Assembly (NCBI RefSeq): GCF_010093595.1
Contig: NW_022985438.1
Location: 1,388,785-1,452,784, forward strand
From: Mytilinidion resinicola
Lineage: Eukaryota; Ascomycota; Dothideomycetes; Mytilinidiales; Mytilinidiaceae
Direction: 5' to 3'
DNA length: 64,000 bases
The position numbers and the translations under genes are program-made. Within the stretch, counting starts at the first letter, position 1, and each line of letters opens with the position of its first letter. Of this stretch, positions 34,501 through 43,420 are shown piece by piece. Under the pieces are notes generated by a model. It saw only the letters and a list, made by a program, of their open reading frames with translations. It was not told the origin of the DNA and ran no database searches.

Positions 34501-35585
34501 GAGAAGAAAACAACACCATCTGCCCGGGTAGAGTCGTGGATTATTTGCGCTGCACGAGAGAACACTCTGGCGGCGTCATGCTCAGTAGGTTGGGGCGTGG
34601 AGGCTGCATTTGTGGGTGCATCCCTTGGAAGAGGGTCAGTTGCGTTGTTCGGCACAGTTGGGATTTCGGTGACCTCGGTTTGATCGATGATATCAACTCG
34701 AGAGTTCTCAGTCTGGCGTTCCATCACGGAAACAGTGTGTGGAGATGAGGTTAGGCTGGAGGTCCTCTGAAGGGGTGGCTTTGGAGGCAGGTCTTCTTCA
34801 AGATCTTCCGTAGAACACATGCCCTCTATGAACTGTGCCAAACCACGCACCATTTTCTCCCCATTGTTTCGATCGTCTCGGTCTTTTGCCATTTCTAGGT
34901 GCTCCATAACTGTAGCAGCAACGTCTTCCATAAACCTCAATTCGTCTGCGTCTAGGCCAAAACGAGGCTTATCACTCGACACGGCATACACACCGATCTT
35001 GTGTCCAGCCTTCGTTTTTATAGGAACCCCAGCGTAAAAGTACACGCCCGGAGTGCCCTTAACATAGTCTCGATTCTTGAAGCGGTCGTCAAGGCGCAAA
35101 TCAGGAACGACTAGTGCCTCTGCGGTGTATGTACTACCATCCTCTTCCAGGGCAGTGTAGGTGGACGCGAAGGTATGGTGACAGACGCCATCGCACCTCG
35201 CTATTATGGTGTTTCCCAGCCATACCTCATCCCCTAATTTGAACCGATTGTCGGACACTAGGGAAAGCGACTTTGTCGCCTCGGCCAATATAAATTGCTG
35301 TGATGAGTCTATCAGGGAGACCATCCCTCGTCTGACGTTGAGGCGAAGCGTTGCAAGTTGTGCCCAAGACGTGAGAGCCTTGTCGCGGGAGGATCGTGGC
35401 TGGTAGCCTTTGTACGTGAGGCCCCATGTGTCTGCCTCTCGCTCTTGATTGAGGACTTCGACGAGGCTTTGAGCGTCCAGCCATGGCTGATAGTATCTGT
35501 GTCTGCAATCAGCAATCGACCAACACGTGGGGCACTATGAAACATACCGATAGAGATCCCTCTCGCGGGTAGCCTCTGGGCGCAT
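31556..35585 (-). CDS. Hybrid histidine kinase (GAF - HisKA - HATPase - receiver)
   Basis: Five exons (minus, 5' to 3'): 35585-35548, 35496-34183, 34117-33157, 33104-32409, 32299-31556, giving 1250 residues, all in phase. A GAF-like domain lies at about residues 70-200 (GVYFYAGVPIKTKAGHKIGV) with no transmembrane segment, so the protein is cytosolic. A long Ser/Thr linker follows. The H-box FIASISHELRSPLHGILG puts the phospho-accepting His near 583. The ATPase N-box is VMNLLGNALK, G1 is FVDTGKGM and G2 is GTGLGLSI. The receiver has VLLVDDNPINLQLL, the phospho-Asp in VLMDISMPVMDG (about 1181) and the Lys of YLPKPVK. Such kinases feed the Ypd1-type phosphorelay towards MAPK or Skn7 pathways. 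The signal is unknown. Intron 1 has a second in-frame acceptor 6 nt away. Confidence 0.95.
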
Positions 35586-36361
35586 GATGGTTGCTCAGTC
35601 CTGTGTACTCCTGCGATTACACGCCTCCAAAGTACAAACTAAGTTCGAAAAAGCGCCATAAGGGACAGGAAGCAGGGGGCTTAGAATATTCGACATGCCC
35701 TCTCGGCGACCCTGATGCCGGATCGTCGGCACGCAATGGCAACCTTTCTCGATCGATCGTCGCGTGCGAGGGACGCTCCGAGGAACGTGACGCCGGATAC
35801 GGTTGACCGCCACGTGCGTCATGGCCGTATGAAAGGGTCTCTCTCATTACAACATGGCCCGAAAGAACTGACGAGTCGTCTTGACAATGTAGTGGGCTTT
35901 TCGGAGTTGTTTCCCCGCAAAGTCGGCGACTTTGGGAGGAGAGGGGATGATGAGTGATGTAATTGGTCAATTGTAGAGCATTGCGGCTCGCCAGGACTGC
36001 CTGCATCCGGTTAAGTGCTTCCCTTCGAGCTACTATTACGGAGTGTACGGGAGGCCTGGAGGTATTGAGGCATGCATGAACACGCCCTTTGTCGAGGACA
36101 GGGTAGGACAAGCAATAATAAGCATATTTATTTATATGAGTCACATCTCACAAAGTCGTCTCATATATTTCAAGCATTCTTTCATCGTTCTGTTTACTCA
36201 TCTAAACTCCAGCACACCTAGTTATATCTTCAGTCAACTAACAAATTCCTTGAATCATACCCTATCAATCAATCTATCCGTCGAATATCGAAAGCTCTCA
36301 ATCAACCCACTCCTTAAACACCAAAACCTCATCCACAATACCAGCCCCTCAACTCCCCACA
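35586..36361. other. Divergent intergenic region
   Basis: Between the histidine kinase and the PEP mutase-like gene. The last about 150 bases before 36362 are a pyrimidine- and A-rich leader. The overlapping open frames are shadows. Confidence 0.5.
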
Positions 36362-37159
36362 ATGTCCCCCACCCCCCTCAACACCCTCGCCCAGACCCTA
36401 AAATCCCTCCACGCCCCCGGCCACCCCCTCGTCCTCACAAACACCTACGACGCCCTCACCGCCCGCATCATCGCCTCCAGCCCCATCGCCCCGGCCCTCG
36501 CCACAGCCAGCTACGCCATCGCCGCCTCCGCCGGTCTCTCAGACGACGCCCTCGACCTCTCCACCAACCTCGCCGGCATCCGCGCCATCGCCGCCGTCGC
36601 CAAAGAGTCCAAGAAACCACTCACTGCAGATTTCCAGGACGGCTATGGAGAGAGGCTCGAAGAGGGCGTGAGGGAGTTGATCGGGGCGGGGGTCGTGGGG
36701 ATGAATTTGGAAGACTATGGTCGCGAAAAGGCGGCGCTTTACGACATTGATACCGCTTGTGAGCGTATCAGATCGGTTTTGAGGACGGCGAGTGACCTTG
36801 GTGTGCCTGATTTTGTCGTTAACGGGCGCACGGACGCGCTACTCCATGGGGGCAGTATTGCGGATGCCGTTGAGCGGGGGAATGCGTATCTAGCGGCTGG
36901 GGCGACGACTGTGTTTGTATGGGGCGGGCGGGAGCGGGGAGGGATCAGTAGAGAGGAGGTGAAACAGCTAGTGGAAGCATTCGGGGGCATGTTGAACGTG
37001 AGTCTGAGGCTGGACGAGGCGGATGAGAAAGGGGGGAGGAATCTGACGAGGCAGGAGTTGGCGGAGATGGGGGTTGCGAGGATTTCGGTTGGGCCTGGTT
37101 TGCAGGCCAAGGCTATGGCGGCATTTAGGAGGGAGGCGGAGAAAGTTTTGGAGGGGTAG
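36362..37159 (+). CDS. PEP mutase/isocitrate lyase superfamily enzyme
   Basis: Single exon, 265 residues, the length of short PEP mutase-type proteins. LVLTNTYDALTARII at about 24-38 is the family N-terminal substrate strand. PLTADFQDGYGERL holds the D-x-D-x-G Mg2+-binding motif in the form ADFQDGYG. VVGMNLEDYGREKAALYD is the N-L-E-D motif, and DFVVNGRTDALLHGG gives the N-G-R-T-D motif of the group. The gating-loop KKxCG cysteine of true isocitrate lyases is absent, so glyoxylate-cycle function is unlikely. A carboxyphosphonoenolpyruvate mutase-like or oxaloacetate hydrolase-like C-C or P-C lyase is more likely. The coding strand is strongly C-rich to about 36600 and then turns G-rich. No phosphonate genes are nearby. 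Confidence 0.9.
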   Translation: MSPTPLNTLAQTLKSLHAPGHPLVLTNTYDALTARIIASSPIAPALATASYAIAASAGLSDDALDLSTNLAGIRAIAAVAKESKKPLTADFQDGYGERLEEGVRELIGAGVVGMNLEDYGREKAALYDIDTACERIRSVLRTASDLGVPDFVVNGRTDALLHGGSIADAVERGNAYLAAGATTVFVWGGRERGGISREEVKQLVEAFGGMLNVSLRLDEADEKGGRNLTRQELAEMGVARISVGPGLQAKAMAAFRREAEKVLEG

Positions 37160-37394
37160 ATAATGGATTTGAGGATGTCATCCAAATGCGGTAGTGATGT
37201 ATGCAATTAGGGCTAATATACAAAGAGCGCTAGTATTGAGACGAACAAGTAACAAATGCCCCCACAATGTCAAAGATTCGAGCGAAATCATATATTAGAA
37301 TTAGGCTATCCCCTTTTCGTACCCTACATGTTGCTAATTAAGAACCCGTGTTGTCTTGTCGTCCAAGCATGCGATGCACCACGAGCAAAGAAAT

Positions 37395-38145
37395 TTACTT
37401 GCAAGCCGCCAGAAGGGGGCCGAAGTCGACGAAGACCTTGCCGATGAGAACAAGGTAGATTTGGAAGCCGATCTTGATATTCACGATGAAGTTGGCGACA
37501 ACTCCACCAATGGCAAGCAAGAACGAGATGTACGTGTGGAGGAACAGAGTAAGGGTCCAGCCGAGCAGTTCGATGATGGCTACAGAACCGTTAGTGACTG
37601 TTCACGGAGACACCGAGGAGTGGAGACATACTGATCTTTAGGACCGCGACCGCGTGCAACAACGTGCAGATTATCTCAATGAAGACCTTGATGGCAAGGG
37701 AGATGACGAGCTTCAAGTCGGCCTCAATGAGCTCAATGAACTTCAGCTTGTAGATCTTGAGGCTTGCAAGGGAGAAGGCGGAGAGAATCTTCTGGATCTC
37801 CACCTGGATGTCGGCGATGATTTTGATTTTCTTGCCCAAATCGATGGAGATACCCTCGCATGAAGAGATAGTGACGTCTACGCATCGTTAGTAGGCGACC
37901 TCGTAGAACATGATCATTACCATGGGCGTACTGATAGACGCGGTATAGCTGAACACTTCGGTAACGAGCGCGTCTACAATAACGACGATCTCTGGAAGTG
38001 TTCGCTCCTCAACGGCGACGACGGAGGTATCACGTTGCTCAACCTCTGCAACGGCGACATCGCGTATCTGGAGGGAAGTCGGGGCCGCGAGGGAGCTGAC
38101 GAACAGGCTCGAAAGAGCAAAAAGGGAGAATGCTGAGAACCTCAT
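37395..38145 (-). CDS. Secreted hydrophobic protein of unknown family
   Basis: Three exons (minus): 38145-37932, 37877-37632, 37579-37395, giving 214 residues with matching phases. Intron 1 has a perfect CTACTAAC branch site. Residues 1-20 (MRFSAFSLFALSSLFVSSLA) form a signal peptide ending AP, then a Val/Glu-rich pro-like region with QRD and EERT that could be a Kex2-type site. The rest is unusually Ile/Leu/Val-rich, with alternating Lys or Asp (ADLKLVISLAIKVFIEIICT). Three Cys are present, one in the last residues (LLAACK). It could be a secreted amphipathic or membrane-active protein, or have real membrane spans. No family is recognised. A TATATA sequence lies near 38289, about 145 bases upstream. 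Confidence 0.62.
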
Positions 38146-41087
38146 CTTGACTGTTTCTGGTATAAACGAATGAATGTGGTGAATAAAAGAAGAGCTGAAA
38201 CGAGTGACTGAGGTGAGCGGGAAGCTACAACACACGATTTTGGATTGATAGTGATGAGGAGGGAAGGAATGGTGGGCGATTGAGCATTCTATATACTGGT
38301 TTTGATATTCAAAGCCACATGTTGCTGGGGTCCAGAGATTTGCATAATAGGATACAAATGCGAGAGATGATCCTTTCCATTAACCACTCCGGCCCTGAAC
38401 CTTGAGGCTTCTGGGCTCTAGGGCTTCCGGGGGCTGATGGCCGCTTGGATGACTCCAGACAGCTAAAAGTGTTTTGTGTTGATGCACCCGAGGTCCCATG
38501 TGGGGAAGCAATAATCCACATGTTAAGGGGAATTCGTCCGGCACGAACCGTTAGGGCAATTGATCGGAGTGGATAGCCATGCGCTGAGTGGTGATAGGTG
38601 AGGCGGCATTGCGGGCCTTCCTATGGCGCGCTCGAAGCGTGCTGAAGGGTCGTGTCAATCATATGAAGATCACACACATCACTTCCTGTTCCTGACGGCG
38701 ACCCGCCTCGCACTGCCGTTCGCAGTGGCCAACACGGCCAGGACTGATTCAGGTACCAGGCACAGGTTATGCCGCAAACGGACCTTGATGTTATCTGATG
38801 CTTTGGATAATCTTTTAGTTTGCTGTGTCCATTCTCAATTTGCATGGTGATCCTCGCGAATGTGACGGATCAACCCAGGCCGTTCGCTGCGGCGCACACT
38901 GAAAGCCCACAAAGCGTGTCGATGCCTTTCTTCCTAGGGATCGAGATACTGGCACTTTCGGAATATCGTAAATCGCGGTCAACAAAGTCTACCAGAAAAA
39001 AAGGTCAGTGCAATCGTGGCGCCGCGTATGCGCACTCGTTCAGCGCGCATCACAGCTAGCCTCGGATGGGTCGGCACTGGCGGGGGCCATACGGCGAATG
39101 CGGCCTTGCGGTGAATTGTGAAGTGGTGGTCAGACTTCGGAGCCCTCCGTTTTTCGCAATGCGAGTCGCGTGAGAAAAAGGGGAGTGCTCGTGGTTGCTG
39201 TTGAGGAGGATTGGAGGGTGTGGGGGCCAGGGATAGACTAGCTTTCCCGCCCCGTCACGTGTCTCCAACCCTATACTTCACAGGACTCTCCTCCACTTTT
39301 CCGCATTCGACACCGCGAACCCCGAAGATTCTTGTCGAACGTCTGCTTCTACAAGGGGTAACCTGAGCGGGCTGCTCGCCCTCCCTGTCAGTTTTGGGCG
39401 CATTATAGTCGTACCCGCACTATTTTCCTAGGGTATTACTATAATGCCCCTAAAACTAACAGGGAGGGCGAGCAGCCCGCTCAGGTTACCCCCTTGTAGT
39501 CGCCTGTTCGCTCCCCGCAGTTCCACGGTGCGCCGAATGCCGCCTGAGCACCCTCACTCTAGTCTACCCTAAATAGGACATCTCTTGGCTCTCTTTGTAA
39601 GGCTTTTCTGCCATCATTTTCTCACTCTGTCCCTGTGAGTACTCGCTTTATTACTCATCCTAGTGTACTGCATCCGTAGCTCTCCGACACTTCTGGTCAT
39701 CTGACTTACATCCTCAATGAAGCCGCCGAGCTCTTCGTTCCACTTTCCGATGCCAACGCAGGCTTGCCGTCCCAAAATCTAGCTATACGGGGTACCGTCA
39801 AGACAGAAGCCCTCCACTTCGTTTATTACGGCACACCTGAATCGAAGTCTGAAATGTAGTGGGTTGGCTAACAGATCATGAGTATTTTCAAGGATAGTCC
39901 TAGCACGTGGTCGTCTTCCATTGTGCAGCCATTGTATTCAATTACTTCTACAGAATGGACACAGCCAACCATATGTTTCCATATGTTTCGAATCCTCAGT
40001 TTGGAACTCGATAAGATCTCATTCCGCTTCATCTTCCAAGCACTCCATATCAACAAGTTTGCACAAGTGAACCTGTCCGCCTGACCAAGAGGGCTGCCTC
40101 CCAGCGCTCCTAGTCTCTTCCATCTTCTTAGCCAAGGCGTATCCCAGTTACTATATCTCCAACGCTCCAGCGTCGCATCTATGTGGGCACTGGGCCTCGG
40201 CTCTGTCAACATAAACTCACTCGTTAGTTCAAGCTCCAACGGCTCTTTCCAGGGCCCCCTCATCAGCATGGTTCTAACTCCCAACTTTCCCCAACCAATC
40301 ATCTCGCTCTTGTACCTTGCATACAACAGCCTGATTATCGTCATACATGTTAGTGTGGAGTGAACTAGGTCTGTGGTGAAACGTATGTCACCGAGGGTGT
40401 GATTTTCGCAGGGAATGTAGCACTCGACGCTCGGGCTGCCATCGCGGCCGGTATGTCCAACTCTGTCCCGAGGTTCATAAGTGAGGAAATAGGTTAAAGC
40501 TCATATATTAAGAAATATGCCATTCCCCCTGATGATCATGTCAGGTGTGCTCACCAGCTCGTATCCCATCTATATACCTGGAAAATTTTACGGCATAAAA
40601 TCGTCAAGAGGATGAGAGTAGTCATGGGATCACCACATCCTGGTTCTCAAGTATCGCTATTATTTTCACGACGCTTATTAGCTTCCTGATACTTTCGGGG
40701 CCTGTGGGAGTAGGGGTTCGATCGTTGATACCGGGAATGCCGCATTTCTAGCCTGTTAGACTGAGCAGTAGGCAAACTTGGTTTCTCGCAGTCTTATTGA
40801 TCGTAAACTAACTCTCTATCGTGAAATTCCTACGACAATATCATCCGGGCGGGTTCCCTTGTCGGCATTTGGCTATCGTGAGTGCAGCCTCTCAGACTCA
40901 AGGGCTAGGAAGACTTCACGTTTGCTCCGATGCAATGAGGCCCAACTCTGGTAACCAAATCGACCAAAAACAAGCGTAGGTCACTGCTTCTTTACAAGCA
41001 GCAAGCTCGAGGCATCATCTAAAGCAAAACTGTCCGCATGCACGCTCAATCTAAAATACAAACCGCCAACACTCAACCAACCACCTC
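38146..41087. other. Long gene-poor region with one MITE
   Basis: About 2.9 kb without a supported gene. A fold-back element sits at 39349-39499. A minus-strand frame at 39868-40344 (158 codons) and the plus strand near 39720-39860 look weakly protein-like but join to no domain; they may be remnants. Confidence 0.5.
39349..39499. mobile_element. MITE-like fold-back element with about 61-bp terminal inverted repeats
   Basis: The left arm 39349-39409 and right arm 39438-39499 are reverse complements with one indel and about three mismatches. They surround a 28-base spacer. Arms begin CTACAAGGGG and include ACCTGAGCGGGCTGCTCGCC. Both ends carry TA (39350-39351 and 39497-39498), which would fit a TA target duplication of the Tc1/mariner type. 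There is no coding capacity, so any movement would need a transposase elsewhere. Confidence 0.85.
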
Positions 41088-42038
41088 CTACCTAAACCCC
41101 TTCGTCCTCTCCTCACACCACCCCGCAAACCCCTTCGCCCTCCCCTTCCCCCCCTCCTCCACACTCTTGACCGCCTCCACTAAATCCTCCCTCAAGCTCG
41201 GGTGCCTCCGTCCCCACGGCACCACATACCCCCCCTGATCCCCCTCCCCAAGCTCCTCACTCAACCCCGCCCACAGCTCCGTATACGGCCCATACCTACT
41301 CTCATACAACAACGGCCGCACCGCCAGCACCACCAACCGCGGCATATGCCGCGTCAGATTCGTATTCAGATTCCCCGGATTCTGCGTCACGCTCCACACG
41401 CCCTCCCTCCCTCCCTCCCTGCCGCGCGAGCGCATCCGCGAGGTACCAGTTCCCCAGCTTCGTCACCGCGTACTTCAGCTGCGGGCTCTGCTTCAGATAC
41501 CAGCTCGCCTCGGCCTCCGCCCCGTCGGCGCCTGCGCGTCGACGGCGATAGAGGACGTCCACACGACCCCTGACGCTGAGCCGCGGCGAGCCGCGCGGGC
41601 AGCAGCAGCAGCAGCTGGGTGAATAGATACGGCCCCAGGCCAGTTCGTCGCCAGCATCAGCTCGTCGCCCCTGGGCGGACGCGCTACCGAGCCGGGGGCA
41701 AGGAGACGCCGGCGTTGTTGAACAGGACGTGCAGCTGCTTTTCGCGCTTTTGGAACGCGGCGACGGCGGGCGCGATGGTGCGCAGGTCGGCGAGGTCGAG
41801 ATGCAGGAACTCGAGCGTGCCGACGGTTTGGGGACGCGGTTAGGGATGCAGTTGTGGATTTGATAGCAGCGAGGCCGTTCGCTTCTGAGAGGCCCGCGAT
41901 GTAGATGCGGCCGCCGGCGGTGTAGAGGATGCGCGCGAGGGCGAGGCCGACGCTGGAGGCGCCGCCGGTTATGAGGAAGACCTTGCCGGTTTGGGAAGGG
42001 AGGTTGTTCTCGGTGAGAGTGGCGGTGGGGGGCCACAT
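41088..42038 (-). pseudogene. Short-chain dehydrogenase/reductase, multiply frameshifted
   Basis: The start at 42038 opens with a normal SDR: KVFLITGGASSVGLALARIL (Rossmann). Later parts are recognisable only by changing frame: TLEFLHLDLADL, VLFNNAGVSL, DELMLATNW, GPYLFTQLLLLL, VVWTSSIAV with the catalytic Ser, LKYAVTKLGNWYLADAL with the YxxxK pair, and SVTQNPGNLNTNL. About seven frame changes are needed, mostly at C or G runs and at an (AGGG)n tract at 41401-41421. The whole domain order and C-terminus are present, so the event is recent or reflects consensus errors in GC-rich sequence. The intact relative would be an NAD(P)H reductase of the retinol-dehydrogenase type. Confidence 0.75.
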
Positions 42039-42535
42039 TTAGGACCATGTTGCGCCCATGATGGATAGTGGTGGTGCAGTAGCAGTGATGGGGTGAGGTG
42101 ATGGGAGAGGTGTCTAAGACGCGAGGTTGAGGCGTTGATGGATTATCTTTATGATTGGATGTTTGAAGCCTGATAAGATTTAGATTCAATCCTTCAAGAG
42201 TCTGACTTCGCTTCGTCATTAAGGGGGTGGGTTGGGCCAATCAGATTTGGGCGCATAGGAAAGCGTATAGGCGTAATCGATGAGACACGAGTTAAGATCG
42301 ACATATCTGGATCGAAGGATTAAGAGACTTGATGTCCATTGGTACCAAGCTGACCTTGTCTCTTACCAACGCTACTAGAGGTCGGTGCAATTCCAAAAGT
42401 CAGCTCGTTCAAGTGTTTTGCTACACCAGTACTCCGATCCTCTTACTATTCCTTCCTTCAACAACAGGCTCATACAGTTCGTCCTTTTGCCCCCAAATCC
42501 CTCTTTTCACTTCTTCCTTCCTTCCAGTCCCCAAA
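42039..42535. other. Intergenic
   Basis: Upstream of the SDR pseudogene and downstream of the PAN-like gene. Nothing recognisable. Confidence 0.5.
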
Positions 42536-43420
42536 TCAAAGCGCAATAGGACAAAACCCCTTCGTCTTCCCCTGCTCGTTCTCCACACAAATCTGAAGTG
42601 GCCCATAATCCCGACAACTCCCATCATTACCACATGCAAACGCCTTGTCCTCGCACACGCCCCCGGCGCACGACAGCACCTGCGAGCAGTACCCACAATA
42701 CACGCCCGTCGGTGTATCTTTCTGGCACTTGCAGGGCGCCTTTTGCGGGAGGCAAGTCAGCGGGATACGCGTCGGACACGTGAACGGAAGCAGTGTCGAG
42801 GGCGCCGAAGAATTCGTGAGCGTTGCGGGTCGACTTATAGTGATAGTACGTGTCCGCGTACGGGTAATGGTGGTGTGGACGGTTTGAACATGAGCTGAAG
42901 CTGAAAAACCAGAACTAGTAGTCGAATTCGGGTACGGTACGGGTACAGCCGAGGGAGCAGTCGGGTAAGGAGTTGTCTCGTTTGATGCAACGGTTCAGTT
43001 CGTGGGAAGTGTGGAATTGTCGTCTCCTTCAGATACCAGAAACGCGCTCCATTCTATGCTCTTAACGCGAGGTACGTCTTTGGTGGTGTTCTTCATGTAA
43101 CATGCCGCTGTGATGTCCGCGTACGAGACGCCCTTGCATCCTAGTGTCGCGCCGCAGAGATCAAGGCAGGCAGCGAAAGTGGAGGCGTAATTATTGTGTA
43201 GGTCGTTGAGGAAGAAATCAAGCCCACAGAGAATTCGGAAGTCGGAGCCGTTTTTGGCTGTGTAAGTCGTGCCATTGGCCGTTGGGCAGGTTGGCTTTGG
43301 TGAGAGAGGGGGCCGGGGTGAGATGCGGTCGGGTATGTCGAGTGAGTCTGAGCTGCTTTGGGAGGCCACTTTGACGGTAAAAAGAGCGAGAAATATCGCT
43401 AAATGAATGAGGCGACACAT
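42536..43420 (-). CDS. Secreted PAN-like, cysteine-rich protein (in-frame TGA or 60-nt intron)
   Basis: One continuous minus-strand frame of 295 codons runs from the ATG at 43420 to the TGA at 42536, interrupted only by a TGA at 42997-42995. Part 1: signal peptide MCRLIHLAIFLALFTVKVAS, then a PAN/apple-like module with CPTANGTTYT, FRILCGLDFF, CLDLCGATLGCKGVSY and AACYMKN. Part 2 (after the TGA): a Thr/Ser/Pro linker, then a cysteine-rich module with CPTRIPLTC, CKCQKD, YCGYCSQVLSC and FACGNDGSCRDYGPLQICV. A GT...AG intron of 60 nt (43036-42977) would remove the stop and keep frame, giving 274 residues; its acceptor is not pyrimidine-rich. A nonsense mutation or readthrough are the alternatives. 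Cell-surface or secreted, possibly carbohydrate- or protein-binding. A TATATA lies about 85 bases upstream. Confidence 0.66.

Noticed and set aside
36043..36750. 235-codon plus frame upstream of and inside the PEP mutase-like gene
   Set aside because: His/Pro/Arg-rich read-through of the C-rich 5' end in the wrong frame.
39868..40344. 158-codon minus frame near the MITE
   Set aside because: Looks weakly protein-like but matches no family and has no transposase motif. Could be a remnant; not enough evidence to call.
41302..42240. 312-codon minus frame through the SDR pseudogene
   Set aside because: Mixed-frame read; only its end (YAVTKLGNWYLADAL) is real SDR. Counted under the pseudogene.
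42995..42997. Selenocysteine at the in-frame TGA
   Set aside because: Filamentous ascomycetes lack the selenocysteine machinery as far as is known. An intron, readthrough or mutation is more likely.
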